Both the position numbers and the translations under genes were made by a program. A DNA stretch of 64,000 nucleotides from Lepidostoma basale (Eukaryota > Arthropoda > Insecta > Trichoptera > Lepidostomatidae), in NCBI GenBank assembly GCA_022606425.2, contig JAHDVF020000903.1, positions 1,364,001-1,428,000 on the forward strand. The letters run 5' to 3'. This document shows positions 12,859 through 24,386 of the stretch, in pieces; within the stretch, counting starts at the first letter, position 1; each line of letters begins with the position of its first letter. The notes under the pieces were generated by a model. The model was not told where the DNA came from. It ran no database searches and saw only the letters and a list, made by a program, of their open reading frames with translations.

Positions 12859-13107
12859 TTAATTTTTAAATCATACATATATTGATAGTACACCGTAGTC
12901 TAACAAATAAATAAAAAATCTACAAGACTAACTTATAAACAGAAACTTACTTTGTAAATAGGAAATTAAAGAATTGAAATGAAAAAAAAAATAAACATAT
13001 ATTCTAGGAGAATAAACAAATTGAATAATTTCCAGAAAATAACTCATAAATTAGGACCTTTTATAAATCAGAATACGGCTTAATTTCAACATAATATTTT
13101 AGTTGAA

Positions 13108-15847
13108 TTATTTATCATTTTCTTCCGAGTCGCTCCAGGTATCAATTCTATTGGTAAAGATAACTTTTTGGAATTCTTCCGGTAGGGGCATCCTTTTCAA
13201 GGCCTCCCAGTAATCGTGGAAATTATGATTGCTCTGGGTATTCTCCGCTTCTACGACTAGATCGGGTAGTGGCTCGGAGTCTGCGGACGTGAAGGAATCT
13301 TCTATAGGTTTTCTTTTTCTACTTTTCCTGAAATAAAATTTCCGTGGAAAACCATTAATTAATCCTGCAGTATAATTACTGAATACCTATTATTATCGTT
13401 TTAATGCATTTTACCAAATACCAATAAAAATCCAAATCAAATAATTAACACAAACTAGAAACCCCTAAAATGGAAAAAAATATTCTTAAAAGCAGTTCTA
13501 CTTTCAACCTCAAAGCACCTAAAACACATAAGGTTATTTTTTGTTTTAAAACTTTTTTTTCAATTGGTTAAATAAATAATAATAGGTTTTGATCAATTTG
13601 ATTATTACCGCTCTTTATAATAGTTATTTGTGACAAAAAATACGTTTTTACTGTTTTGGTGTTAAAATTATATAAGTTTTTTCGTTTATAAAAGAATTTT
13701 GACAGGTGCAAAAATAAATTTTTCATTTGTTCCAATGACAATTTGAATAAATTCTTCTATAATATTTTGAAGTTTTTGCTTGGTGTTGGATTGTTTTAAG
13801 TGCCTAATTACAGTAAATTTAAAAAAAACAGTGGATAACGTGGAATAAAAATTAAATAAACACAAATGTCCGGATCGTCCAGCTGACGACAAGTGCACCA
13901 TCTAAAATAACATTATGTGTTAAATTATTTTTCTTTGTTATTTTATTTTATATTATTGTATTACAGATAATTTGTTTTAGATTTATTATGTAGACGTTGA
14001 ACGATCGAAATGTGCGCGGGAGATGCCTTTTGGTGGCGATGAGGTTCGCAACCCATCACACCGCGTCTCTCGCGATGGCGAAAAGAGAAGGATGGAGTGC
14101 CGCATCGATTAAAGTGTGGCAGTCCATTCTTTCTGCCTACCCTTTCGGGGAGACGGCGTGATGGTTAGTTAGTTAGTTAGTTTTAAATAAATAAAGTTTG
14201 TGATAACGTTTAAAATAAAATTTCATAACTTATGGTTTTCTCCAATTTTTTCTATTGGTTAACTGGCAATTATATCTAAACAACATTTATTTCACCGCGT
14301 TTTATTAAATTTATTCAAAAAATTGTACTGAAATTGTAATATTTCAATAAATAAACAATGAATTGGTAATGTATCTCATCAGGATAAACACAATACTATT
14401 ATATTTGCATCAAAATAAGAATGTCTTATACAAAAATAAAAATATATATTTATAATATATTATTTATTTGTTTTAGATTTTATCGTACCAAATCTGTAGT
14501 TAAAATTGACGTTCTGTCTTATGTGAAATATTTATCACGATTTTACAAAAGTTTCTACTCCGCTAAAGGTATATGATTTTACTCATAATGGTAAAATGGT
14601 TGAATTAGACGTGTTCACCTCCAAACCGTGTACAGTTTAGATTGTTTGACATAAGAAATTTTGTAGAAAAAGCTAAAGATATTTTATCAAAAAAATATGA
14701 ATGCATGTTTGTAGAAACCGTTTGTATTCTGTTTGACAATTTTATTCATGGATTGAACGCTATTATTTGAGTTGATTTCATATATTTAATATTGTCGTAT
14801 TGTGTTGTGTGTATTAGATAAAGAGAGACATTCATTATTCACATCCTTGTGTCGCTATGTCAAGTTGACAGCTGACAGTTGACACCTGTACGAAATATAA
14901 TCTCAAATTGATTTTGCTTCCTTATTTATAGCTTTCAACAGTGTGTAAATAAAAGGAATAAAACTCAGTATACTTTGGGCAGTGGCGTTCTTCATTTCGG
15001 TATTAAGTATTTAAAACATATGATTTATTGGAATAACTTTTTTTTAAATACCTACTGTATTATCGCATAATTACTATGAAGTTTTCATAAATATTTTTTG
15101 GACCATAGACGTCCTTCCTACTTTAGAAATTTAAACGGTGAAATGGTATAAAAAAAATCCTTATTAAATATAGTTAATTAGTTGTGGAATAGAGTAGTTA
15201 GTCTAGAGGAAGAAGAGGGAAAAAAACAGTAAACCCAAGTTTATAGATAGCGAATGAAATAGTCAGTTTTCTAGATGTTTTATTATATGTTATGTGAATG
15301 ATAAGTTTCGCCGTGCTATGGCATTTTCAAATGTTACAGGTATTATAAAAATTTGATAGTGCCTTAGAAAGGCGAAACATGTCATACTAATAAATGGGAG
15401 ATTTTATTCATTCTAATTCCTGAATAACTCATTTTACGTCATTGTTCAATAAATATTATATGGGTGTTTATTACATACTAATTATTGAAATGGTTTTTTT
15501 TATGTCACGTATGTGTAATTAATGTAATATTTTTTTGTTATAATTTTAATCTAAAATGATTGTTTATATAATCAACGTACTATTGATAAGTTAAATAAAA
15601 TGAAGCAAAATTATCCGAAAAATCAAATTTATGTTTATAAATACGAATATACGAGTATTTATAACCTTACACATTGTAACGAAACTATTAACTGCAATCG
15701 GTTTACTTAGGATGCGTTTATATACCTTTGACATGTCTATGTAAAGAATTTAATATCTTACCTTTTAGTCCGATTCATTATTGATGTATCTACACTTGGC
15801 ACCGGCGATAAAGACGAATTGTAGCAAGTAGATGAACGTATCTTCAT
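13108..15847 (-). CDS. Two-exon gene, small basic/acidic protein of unknown family (101 aa)
   Basis: Exon 1 is 15847-15762 and exon 2 is 13327-13108 on the minus strand. The start ATG at 15847 is preceded by an in-frame TAA within its 5' flank. Exon 1 ends AAAAG|GTAAGA and exon 2 follows TTTTATTTCAG|G. The split codon restores an Arg and the frame stays open to a TAA, giving 101 residues. Residues 1-27 are Ser/Thr-rich (SSLSPVPSVDTS). A basic cluster KRKSRKRKP at about 28-36 spans the junction and looks like a nuclear localisation signal. An acidic, Pro-containing middle (DSEPLPDLVVEAE) follows. The C-terminal block holds DYWEALKRMPLPEEF and ends DTWSDSEENDK. There is no signal peptide or membrane segment. 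I do not recognise the family; a nuclear role is inference from the basic cluster. The 2.4-kb intron contains element B on the opposite strand and a hammerhead-like foldback. Confidence 0.72.
13588..14182 (+). mobile_element. Element B (non-autonomous, LINE-A-tailed)
   Basis: This repeat of about 595 bp matches 46685-47416 over its full length. Its AT-rich 5' part contains TTTTGACAGGTG and TGTTCCAATGACAATTTGAA. The 3' part has GTGCGCGGGAGATGCC, GGTGGCGATGAGGTTCGCAA and GAGAAGGATGGAGTGCCGC. It ends with GGGGAGACGGCGTGATGG and TTAG repeats, the same 3' terminus as LINE-A. No long frame is conserved between copies. GAGGTTCGCAACCC is a weak B-box resemblance. It lies within the intron of the two-exon gene, in opposite orientation. 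Confidence 0.8.
15252..15414. repeat. Inverted pair of hammerhead-like motifs, type 2
   Basis: The right unit (15353-15383) reads TTGATAG, GCC...GGC, then GAAACATGTC. The left unit (15252-15332) read on the minus strand gives TTTGAAAATGCC...GGCGAAAC followed by the arm CATTCACATAAC and AGAAAACTGACT. Outer arms match those of the 10.3-kb locus. Both units are therefore preserved head-to-head with a short centre. Core positions deviate from the active consensus. Confidence 0.6.
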
Positions 15848-16011
15848 GTTTAGTATTTTTAGCAATACTATAATATTTTAAATATCACACGTAAATTGAA
15901 TTACTCTTTCCACTAACGAACGACCGCACACAAATAAAATTTGTAACGATTGAATTTGTTGTCACAAGTAAAATACACGACGAGTAAAAGTACTTATACA
16001 TATGTTATATG

Positions 16012-16300
16012 TCGCAGGTACACCGATTCACCGTGTAGCCAAACTGAAGTGGAATTGGGCAGGACATGTCGCCAGACAGGGAACATATAGATGGGCACCT
16101 AGAGTCTTGGCGTGCAGACCATGGAAGGGAAAATGAGGTATCGGTCGACCCCAAAAAGGCGGGCTGACGATATTATCCCAGTCGGGGTAAGATTAAATTC
16201 CGGCAGGATAGAGGAAAATACAGAATGTTTGCAGAGACCTACATCCAGTAGTGAAGAGATGGCTAGGGAGAAGAAGAAAATGGAAGTATCTTGTTTTTCT
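16012..16300 (+). mobile_element. LINE-C C-terminal fragment
   Basis: Translation gives KLKWNWAGHVARQ, YRWAPRV, WRPWKGK, a stop, then IGRPQKGGLTILSQ and, after further stops, QDRGKYRMFAETYIQ. It matches the insect LINE C-terminal tail and its typical end, AGGGAGAAGAAGAAAATGG. At least four in-frame stops make it non-functional. It is 5'-truncated. Confidence 0.8.
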
Positions 16301-17910
16301 TTGATTATAATGAAACACGCGAGTTTAGCATAGGATAGAAACCACGTCTCCTGGAAGGTTCCTGGAGACCATCCGATTCCTGTTCCATAATTCTCGTAAT
16401 GAGCTATTATTTCTGCTTACTGAGATTCCATATAAAATCTTAAACCATTGATTTTAATCCTTAATGTTAGTCTTTTTATTTTTTTAATGTTCCAAAACCA
16501 TATAAACAATTTAATTCTCGACGGAACGTAAAAACAAAGTTTACGTGAAAAGTACCAGAAAAAATATATTATTTATAAACTGTTACTACCAAAAATGAAC
16601 GTTATCAAGCGTGGTGATAAATTGTGTTATTTACATAAACTATTTACATTTTTTCAAACATCATCATAATGATCATATTTGTGAATATCAAGAAGGAATG
16701 TTTAGGGTGACTGTACGAGTATGTCATTATTATTTAATATTATATATTTAGATTAATGAAATAATATCTAACGACCTTAATTTCATATAAATGTGTATTT
16801 AAGTTTCGGCAATATTTCTGATTTTGTATATCGATTAGTGTTTCCTTATATGCATCGAGTTGTACATATAAATTTAAAATGTTTCTTTTCTCTTCTCCAA
16901 CGATTTTTTTGTAGGGATTACCTTCCTTTTTCCAGGGTTCTCGGACTTGTGGACACGAAGGTACGTTTTTCATCCTCTCCCTGTCTGCATGAGCCTAGTG
17001 GTAAAGTTATTTATTATATTGCCCAGAACTCGCGGGATCGCGAAGACTAATCTAGGATGCCAGGGAGTCAAACTCAATTCAATTCTTGGTCATTTTTTAT
17101 GCAATGAGAATTTATTCAGTTTAAAATTTTATATATTATGTATCTTATCTGTAAATTTTTTTAATTGAATGTAAATTAAATCGGTAAAAAGTAATCCTTG
17201 GCCATCATGATATCATCTTTAGGTAGTATAATTGAAAAATAATGTCAAGTACATGAATACATAAAATGTTAACTTGATATTTTCTAACGGCATATTGTTT
17301 AAAATAAGTTAGTATGCGGAGTACTACAATACATATATAATCAACAACACTTAAGATTGCACACGTTATTCGATTACTTGATTTTTGTTAATGGTGAAAA
17401 TTCCTTGAGTTCTCAATTGATTAGTAGAATAATATGTAGGCCACGTATCTCATTTATTTTTCACCGAATGTTTTACATCTTTCAAGGGTCTAAGTAGTTT
17501 CAGCAGTCGGAAGTTAGCGCCAGATCCGGCGACTAGAGAGAGTGCTGGGAGGTGGTGTGAAGAAACCTTCAAGGAAACAGGATATGAGCACTTAAACACT
17601 TGTGAATCAAGTGGAGCTGGCAGATATGAGAACTCGCTTGATGGGTTTTCCTTTACAATCCTCAACAACTATTTCACCCTTATATAAAAAGTTTAAACTA
17701 TCTTTTTTTTTAAATGCAACACTCATAATATGTGAAACCTAAATTATTTTACACACACTCAGTTCGTTCAATTAAATGCGTTTTACGATTATAATGTTCA
17801 TGACAGATTTCCGCTAATGAAATGAATTTAAACTACTGTCTGGATATTTGATGTTGCATTGACAATCATGTTAATTCTAAATCAAATCAGATATTGATTC
17901 TTCGCATTCG
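16301..17910. other. AT-rich intergenic DNA, nothing assigned
   Basis: Short frames at 16793-17168 and 17450-17668 lack family features and splice support. A tRNA-like trace at 16988-17040 was considered and rejected. Confidence 0.35.
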
Positions 17911-17960
17911 CGCATTCTAAAAACAGTATGTACTCTTTGTCATACTGTTTTTAGAATGCG
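17911..17960. repeat. Perfect 20-bp hairpin
   Basis: CGCATTCTAAAAACAGTATG at 17911-17930 is exactly complementary to 17941-17960, with a 10-base loop TACTCTTTGT. The arms are outside any recognised element. It could be a tiny foldback, the centre of a MITE, or a structured RNA. A perfect 20-bp stem is unlikely by chance but is shorter than a usual miRNA precursor. Confidence 0.75.
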
Positions 17961-18383
17961 TTTTTAAGTAAAGCAAATCAAATTAACCATTTCAACTATA
18001 TTATTACTTGATGATAACATTATTTATTTTATTTTACCGCCTAAATGAGTATCTTTTATTCTCTCACAAACATAAACGATCAAAATACACATATATTTAT
18101 TTTCTCAAAAATTGTTGTGCCCAATACGCGAATTGTTGAGTTATAATAAAATGTGAAAAACGTTGAAATATTGTTGTAAATTTATTCAGCACTATATATT
18201 TTGATGTATATTTTAGGTGTCATGTGAATCTGTTAAAAAATTGTTGCAATGAATAATTGATTTCAAGTCCCCAAATTTGACACAACAATAATATAATGTA
18301 GTCATTTGAATATATGAGTATTTGATATTGTACCGAAAAAACTTAACGTGTATAACTAAAATGTTGCAGCAATTATTTATTCG

Positions 18384-18548
18384 ATGGAGGACAACAATGG
18401 AATTGACGAAGTTTCAAGACAAACCTTCACCCTTATTATTCATAATGGTACGGAGGTAAGGAAACAAGGTGCCTCCACATGTGAAAAAAAAACTAATCAC
18501 CCGGCGCCCCTGGATAAAACTTCAATGGCAAAAAAAGAAAAAGGATAA
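18384..18548 (+). CDS. Possible small ORF, 54 aa
   Basis: This ATG-to-TAA frame starts MEDNNGIDEVSRQTFTLIIH and ends in a Lys-rich tail (KTSMAKKEKG). It has a protein-like composition rather than the AT-codon noise around it. After codon 24 there is GAG|GTAAGG, a good splice donor, so the first 72 bases could instead be the end of an exon, with a possible acceptor TTGCAG just upstream. No family recognised. It may also be a transposon relic. Confidence 0.22.
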   Translation: MEDNNGIDEVSRQTFTLIIHNGTEVRKQGASTCEKKTNHPAPLDKTSMAKKEKG

Positions 18549-18810
18549 GGCCGTTTTCAATCAATTGGACTAGATAGTATATGATACGAAATAGAAGGCA
18601 AATTGGTAAGTGATTAATATTTTCTATTATCTTTCATTTGCATTTTTACTAAATCATATTTTTATTGATATAGGTTTGATTATTCGAAATATTGTGTATG
18701 AACGGTTTAAGACCATAAAGAGATTTTTTTAGTTCAAAACCAATATTATACTTTTAGAAGCGAAAATTTGTTGTATCACATGTCAAAAAAAAAGTATGTA
18801 CATAAAAGAA

Positions 18811-18968
18811 ACTAACTAACTAACCATCACGCCATCTCCCCGAATGGGTAGGCAGAAAGAATGGACTGCCACACTTTGACCTATGCGGTACTCCATCCTT
18901 CCCTTTTCGCCCCCTCGGGAGACGCGGTGTGATGGGTTGCGAACCTCATCGCCACCAGTAGGCATCTA
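18811..18968 (-). mobile_element. Element B 3' fragment
   Basis: The reverse complement has GGTGGCGATGAGGTTCGCAA, the CCGCGTCTCCCG segment, AAGGATGGAGTACCGC, GACGGTGT-type variants replaced by GATGGCGTGATGG, and TTAG repeats. It is the last 158 bases of element B. Confidence 0.85.
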
Positions 18969-19970
18969 AAATAATAGTATTTTTTTTCTTTTTTTACTTT
19001 TTCGGTAAAAATGTACTTTAGAAGAACATTTCAAATAAAGTTTTTTTCACTTTTTGATATTGGGTATAAAAATACAACGTAACTTTATCTGTCATACAAG
19101 AAGGTAAATTACATGATTTTTAACGAAATTAATTAAATATATTTGCACCAGAACGTAAAATTTATACGCAATAGGGTGTAGATATATTCACAAAGTAAAT
19201 AGAAATCTAAACTAATATGCCGTCATGTTGTATTGTACCTATATAATACGATTAGTGTAACAGCATTACATTTAGTGTATAGTGTTCCGCTGGCCCTGTT
19301 GACCTTACGTGCATTCCACTAACTAAATTATGACATGCCCGACCTACAGCAGAACCACGATTATAAACCTTTAAACCACGTGACAAATCTGAACAATTAA
19401 TCGCCGTTATCCCATATGAAAATCGGTTATAATTGTACTCTTATTGAAAATACTGTTTTTGCACCACCGACTTAATTAATCTAAGATTTTTTAAACGCAA
19501 AAGTGGTTAGAAATGTTTTCTTATTATGAAATAAAGTCGGTAGAGAGTCTTATAAAAAATTTATTAAAAATATAAGTATGCAGTTTTGTCTTAAGGTATC
19601 AAAAAGGCAAAGAGACGTGTGGCTAAAAAAAATGTTTTATAAATAAAAATATTGATATAAATCATAAAAAATAGCGAACAGTACAAGTGTTGCAAATCTT
19701 CAATAATATCTCCTGATAAATAAGTTATTAATGACATATACAACAGTATACCTCTTTATCAAATTTTCAAGAATTAAAGAAAATCTTTTAATAGGGAAAT
19801 CTAATTAGATATTAATTATTATAATGCTGACATTAGTTGTAGACAAACTCTAAGTGTTAGTCTACTGGACTACAGAGTATGAATCAATTGCATACATGGG
19901 TTATGGATTCCATCCTGTAAATGAAAAGATTCATTCACAATAATCATTACCGGATTTTATAAAATACAAA
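18969..19970. other. AT-rich intergenic DNA, nothing assigned
   Basis: No coding or repeat signature recognised. Confidence 0.35.
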
Positions 19971-20204
19971 GACCTCCGTGAGAGAATGATAAGAGCCATG
20001 GCTGCCTCAGCAAAGGTGCTTGGTTCGATTCCCTGCGATGGCAGTATGATTTTCACTTTGTCTTTAGTCCGACGTAGAATTTACGTGACATTTAAATGGC
20101 GATAGATTAGTTATTTATCATATGCCATGAGAATCAATAAAACAGCTAAAAACAAATTGTATACAGTAATTGGGTTCAGATGACCTGTTGTATTGAAAAA
20201 AATA
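19971..20204 (+). mobile_element. tRNA-derived SINE
   Basis: It begins GACCTCCGTG...GAGAATGATAAGAGC (diverged A-box arm) and has GGTTCGATTCC as a perfect B box, then GATGGCAG, the body words ACGTGACATTTAAATGGCGATA and GAGAATCAATA, and the 3' core GTATACAGTAATTGGGTTCA, ending in an A-rich tail. All parts occur in the same order at 41636-41925. The A box is mutated, so it is an old copy. Confidence 0.85.
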
Positions 20205-20774
20205 TTATTATAATCATAAATCAAACAAAATAACAGTATTGAATCTAAAAATAAGTACAGATTTGTTAAATTTTAAAACAGTAAAATAGACATTCCCCAA
20301 TATATTTTCTTCCCTTGATGTCTCAAATCAATAATGTTGCCGAAATTCGATTCGACAACCCGTTACGTTTACCAGTAATATTGTTGTTATTTTCTATGAA
20401 AACACTTTATTGCATTAAGTTGTAGATCTTCAATCGAATTCAATATTCTCATATTCCTTTTATTCCTCCGGGTTACGAACGGAGGATAGGCCCTACTCCA
20501 TAACGGATACACATATACCTACGTACCTTTGTATACACTGTCTCATTTTCTTCAAGAACTATACAAACGTATCTTCTTCAATAATATCTTATGTAACGGC
20601 CGTGAGAAATTATTTTTTTCTTTTCTGTAAATTTTTCTTTATTGTTTTCACTTATATGTATTATTTACTGGCCGCATTATTTATTACGAGCTTAAAGATC
20701 ATTCATCATATCATCAGAGCTTATATCGATGACTAGGTTTATAAAAAATATTTTAAAAAGTACTGAACATGATA
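20205..20774. other. AT-rich intergenic DNA, nothing assigned
   Basis: No supported feature. Confidence 0.35.
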
Positions 20775-21460
20775 GAGGTTTACTTAAATTTTTACGCCCA
20801 TGATAAAGCCGCAAATGGTAAAAAGTGGATGTCAAACGAGGGTTTAGAGACCTGTAAAATGCTGTTAATAGAATGGGATTTCAAGTAAATACCCACAAAA
20901 TAAAATATATGATCGCATCCAAAACACCAGCTAAACATCAGAAATAGTCCAAGAACATTATTCAGCGTAGGTGCTCACAACATAGAAATAGTTGAATCCT
21001 TCTAATATTTGGGTTTAGTGGTAACTAGCAACAATAATTTTAATCTTGAGATCAAAAGAAGAATAAAGGAGCAAATAAATGTGCTTTTAAAATTCACATA
21101 CACCTTAAATCTATTATAGTTTTCTGATAAAAAAAAAACACCAAATTACTTCTGTATAAAACATTGCTGAGACCAGTACTTGTATATGGTATGGAGTGTT
21201 GGATACTGAGCAAAAAAGACGAAAATGCGCTGCTGGTCTTTGAAAGGAAGGTGTCGAGAAAAATCTTTGGTGGTCTCTGTGAAGGTGAAGTACAGACAGA
21301 GAGGTATTACAAGGAGCTGGAAGGACTTTACAATGAGCCCAACATAGTGAAGTTTATAAAAATACAGCATCTTAGATGGTTAGGACACCTCCAGCGAATG
21401 GAAGAAGATCTAATCTCGGGGAAGATTCTCAGTACACGACCAGATGGAAAGTGAAGTGTG
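20775..21460 (+). mobile_element. LINE-D, post-RT and C-terminal region, decayed
   Basis: Despite stops, the translation keeps the post-catalytic order of an insect non-LTR retrotransposon: NTHKIKYMIASKTPAKHQ with frameshifts, VGAHNIEIVESF, YLGLVVTSNNNFNLEIKRRI, then an uninterrupted 21164-21454 segment. That segment has LRPVLVYGMECWILSKKDEN, LVFERKVSRKIFGG, LRWLGHLQRMEE and ending RPDGK. The open part is the Y-G-x-E/C-W, R-x-x-FG and W-x-GH-x-x-RM portion C-terminal to the reverse transcriptase. The YADD active site is not present in the copy. Not a host gene. Confidence 0.85.
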
Positions 21461-22150
21461 TGTCTTGTTTGTATATAATAGAAATAAATAAATAAATGTT
21501 CAAAATCTTTGTGGGATTTTATAATTGTAGTATTTCACTATTTTCTTCCATAGATTACTTATCTTGACATTTGATATAAGGTATTTTAGCTTCATTTGCA
21601 AAAAAAAAAAGTATACTCGTTTATGTCGCCTTTAAACCAAAACTTGACATAAAAATGAAAAAAAACGTGTTTTTTAATTCACAAAATTTCACAATGATAG
21701 ATTTTCACCATGTTGCATTAATTTATCAAAATCTTTGTGTTTATTTTTCTTCTGATTCATCGTCCAGTCAATAGAAAAGCTAGCTTCGTAAAGATGCCCC
21801 ATAACATACCATATTTCTCCTCTTCTCCTGCCGTTGTGGTGGAAAGTTTGGCCTGGATGGTTACAGTTATATACACGTGGAAGCACCTTCCTGATTATAA
21901 ATATGTTTTTGTATTATACCATCGTCATTTTTAAAAGTTATATTAGATTGTTTGGCTATTGTAATTTTACGAGATATAAATGAAGGAACATATGTGTTGT
22001 ACTAGCACGTGGCATGGTTTGGAGTATTTCATTCGCGCTTTCGTAAAGTTGTTATATTGAAATGTTTATCTATGTTGGCGGAGTCTAATTATTTTCCATT
22101 CTAAATCTGGAAATCTGCAAAATTCGAAAGTTCCCATATATCAGATATTT
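21461..22150. other. AT-rich intergenic DNA, nothing assigned
   Basis: No supported feature; short open frames at 21689-21934 overlap on both strands and look like chance. Confidence 0.35.
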
Positions 22151-22159
22151 TATTAATAC

Positions 22160-22400
22160 TCGGCTAAAAATACGTGATTGGAATTCGGATGTTTGCGCCG
22201 GCAGACAAATCATTACAGCCAGCTTCGTTGATAGTTGGTTTTATGCAAATTTATTTTCAATTAGCGTTTAACCCGAAACGTTTATCGGCCTATATTATTG
22301 CTTACACTTCGGATCGCCGAGTGGCCGTACTAACGGCCTCACACCCTTTCAACTTTTATGAGCTTCCATGATTTTGCGAGTTACGGCCGTTACTTTCTGC
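22160..22400. promoter_or_regulatory. Candidate conserved regulatory block with POU octamer
   Basis: This 240-bp stretch is less AT-rich than its flanks. It contains ATGCAAAT (POU octamer) next to TTATTTTCAATTAGCG, a homeodomain-type ATTA core, and several CG words (GCCGGCAGAC, GATCGCCGAGTGGCCG). The single open frame through it (22174-22371) has no recognisable domain. Enhancer status is inference from composition and motifs. Confidence 0.25.
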
Positions 22401-22829
22401 GTCCGTATATTACAGATCTACAATGTGACATTTCTGGGCTTTGTAAATTTATTCAGCAAATTGTATAATGTGTGCTACGTATTCCGAACTTTACCCAATT
22501 ATATTATATTTGCATTGCAAAGTTCCCACTGGGACACAGTTTAATTTACTTATTTGTTTGAATCATAGCAAAAATATGAATAGACGAGACCGGGTAAGAT
22601 CTTATACTATAGAAATATGGCTTAAATAAATTCTACTACCTGTTAGATTTCAACATTTTTGTGGTTTTATGTGCGTACTATTAGTTTTTTTATAAACTTG
22701 TATATTATATGAATAATAGTAGCAGTGTACATATGAATAATTATTAATCGAAACGTTGCTTGTTCCACTAAGATGAATTTATTTATCTCAATATGTTTCG
22801 AAAGTAAAATTGTCAACCTACAATAGCTA

Positions 22830-22865
22830 GAGAACATTATGAGATATCGTTCTTCCGATGATGAA
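22830..22865. repeat. Core remnant of type 1 hammerhead-like foldback
   Basis: GAGAAC, a 12-base spacer, then CGTTCTTCCGATGATGAA match the centre of the palindrome at 35140-35178. Both outer arms and the GAAAC half are lost. Confidence 0.45.
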
Positions 22866-23103
22866 TATATACTATCAGTGGAAGAAATGGCTTTAATTAA
22901 AATAAATACATTTTTAAAGAATGTCTTACTTCTTAAATATCGGATATATAGTATATTAATAATCAAACTATCTAACCAACCATCTCATTTATTTGATTGC
23001 ACAACGTTCTCTCTGTAATTATCTATTTCTTGTTCCGTTTATGTCGTTTACATAAACTTTATTTATCATTTTTTCTTCATTCATTCATTCCATGTGTACT
23101 TAC

Positions 23104-23640
23104 TAACTAACTAACCATCACGCCGTTTCTCTGAAGGGGTAGGTAGAGAGGATGGATTGCTACATCGTTTTATCCTGACATAACTATTGCGTCTCTACTA
23201 CATTCACGCTCGTCGATTGTTCCTACTTCGAGCACGGCCGCCTTTCAGTAATTGATTAATTCGGTCATGCCATGTCTTCCTTGGCCTTCCTCGACTTATT
23301 TTTCCATTCTCACTACATGTATAAATCTTTTTAACTGTTCTTCCCTCATCCATTCGTTTCGTATGTCCAAACCATCTTTGTGGCCCTTTCTTAGTTTTAG
23401 TTATCACGCATTCATCCGCCTAACTTTCCTAACAATATTGTAAACCCTTTTATTAATTTGTTCATAACGCTTGTACTGTGATCACTTCTTATACTAGAAT
23501 TTGACACTGCAGCATATATAGATTGAACACACGTGCGTCTAAAAGATTTCATTTCTGTTGCATTTATTCTACTTTTATCGCTATTGAGCCGCGCTTCGCT
23601 TCCTAATAGCATCCACAGAATTAAGTAGGTACTCGTTACA
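23104..23640 (-). mobile_element. LINE-A 3' copy, older subfamily
   Basis: On the minus strand GSEARLN, then SFRRTCVQSIYAAVSNSSIR, RWFGHTKRMDE, VKKIYTCSENG, RGRPRKTWHDRINQLL and RSRNNRRA appear in two frames. This is the C-terminal order of LINE-A. It ends with a GGAGAAACGGCGTGATGG-like 3' end and TTAG repeats. A frameshift separates the two halves near 23410. Confidence 0.85.
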
Positions 23641-23705
23641 ATTATTTTTTTAAACTGTAAATTGAAGCATCTTCTTAGCAGATCAAAATTTTATGTCGAA
23701 TTAAA

Positions 23706-23855
23706 ATGCAGAGCGGCGCACCAAGCCCACCATTAAACAAGGAAATTTCACTACCATCCGGAATCAGTTATGATGTGCAAACGAGCTGGAATGGTGATGA
23801 AGACGTTTCGGAAAGGGATTCTAAATTTAATTTTCCTTTAAAAATATTCCAATCT
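23706..23855 (+). CDS. Possible exon, 50 codons, unknown
   Basis: An open frame starts MQSGAPSPPLNKEISLPSG and runs to FPLKIFQS before TCTG|GTAAGG, a good donor site. Composition is more protein-like than surrounding frames. There is no matching downstream exon that I can identify, and the upstream AAATGCAG is a poor acceptor. Without splice continuity this remains a guess. Confidence 0.2.
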
Positions 23856-24160
23856 GGTAAGGAAATCTTAATTTTTATTAGTTCCATTTAATATGCAGCA
23901 GTAAATGCCACGGAAGAAATTTTTATTGATTATTAAATTATGTAAATTTTAAACAATCTGTTCCTATCAAATCACTTCGGTGCGATGCGCGTTTTCCCGT
24001 TGTTTTTTTATTTAATTTATTACAATATCAAATTTCCTCTTTCAATGAAATACGTGTTTGAAATATTTGATGTATTTTAAATATTTGTGATCATTATTTT
24101 GTTTTTTATGCTTCAAGAAAATATTTTACAATAATTAAAACCCTACCCATTTAATAAGTT

Positions 24161-24386
24161 TTAAGGCAGAAACATACTATCAACACGCGACGTGGCGTGT
24201 TTACTCCCACCAGCGGCAAGACGTCGATCTAGCTCGTCTGGATCGGGTGGCGTGTGCGCGCATGGCGTCGCGTCGGGTGTTCGTAGTGTAATTCTGTCCA
24301 TAGAAAACAATACAATTTGATTCGACTCAAAACGCATCACGTGGCATCGGGTGGCGTGGCGTGTTAATAGTATGTTTCTGCCTTAA
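24161..24386. mobile_element. TTAA-flanked MITE
   Basis: TTAA at 24161 and 24383 flanks a 218-bp element whose ends are imperfect inverted repeats of about 30 bp, beginning GGCAGAAACATACTAT and continuing AACACGC. The interior is unusually GC-rich with repeated GTGGCGTG words. TTAA duplication is the insertion habit of the piggyBac and Kolobok superfamilies. No transposase frame is present, so it is non-autonomous. Superfamily choice is open because the termini lack the usual piggyBac CCC. Confidence 0.8.

Noticed and set aside
16988..17040. Possible tRNA-like A and B boxes
   Set aside because: The B box is not matched beyond a CGGGATCGCGAA word and no T-arm forms.
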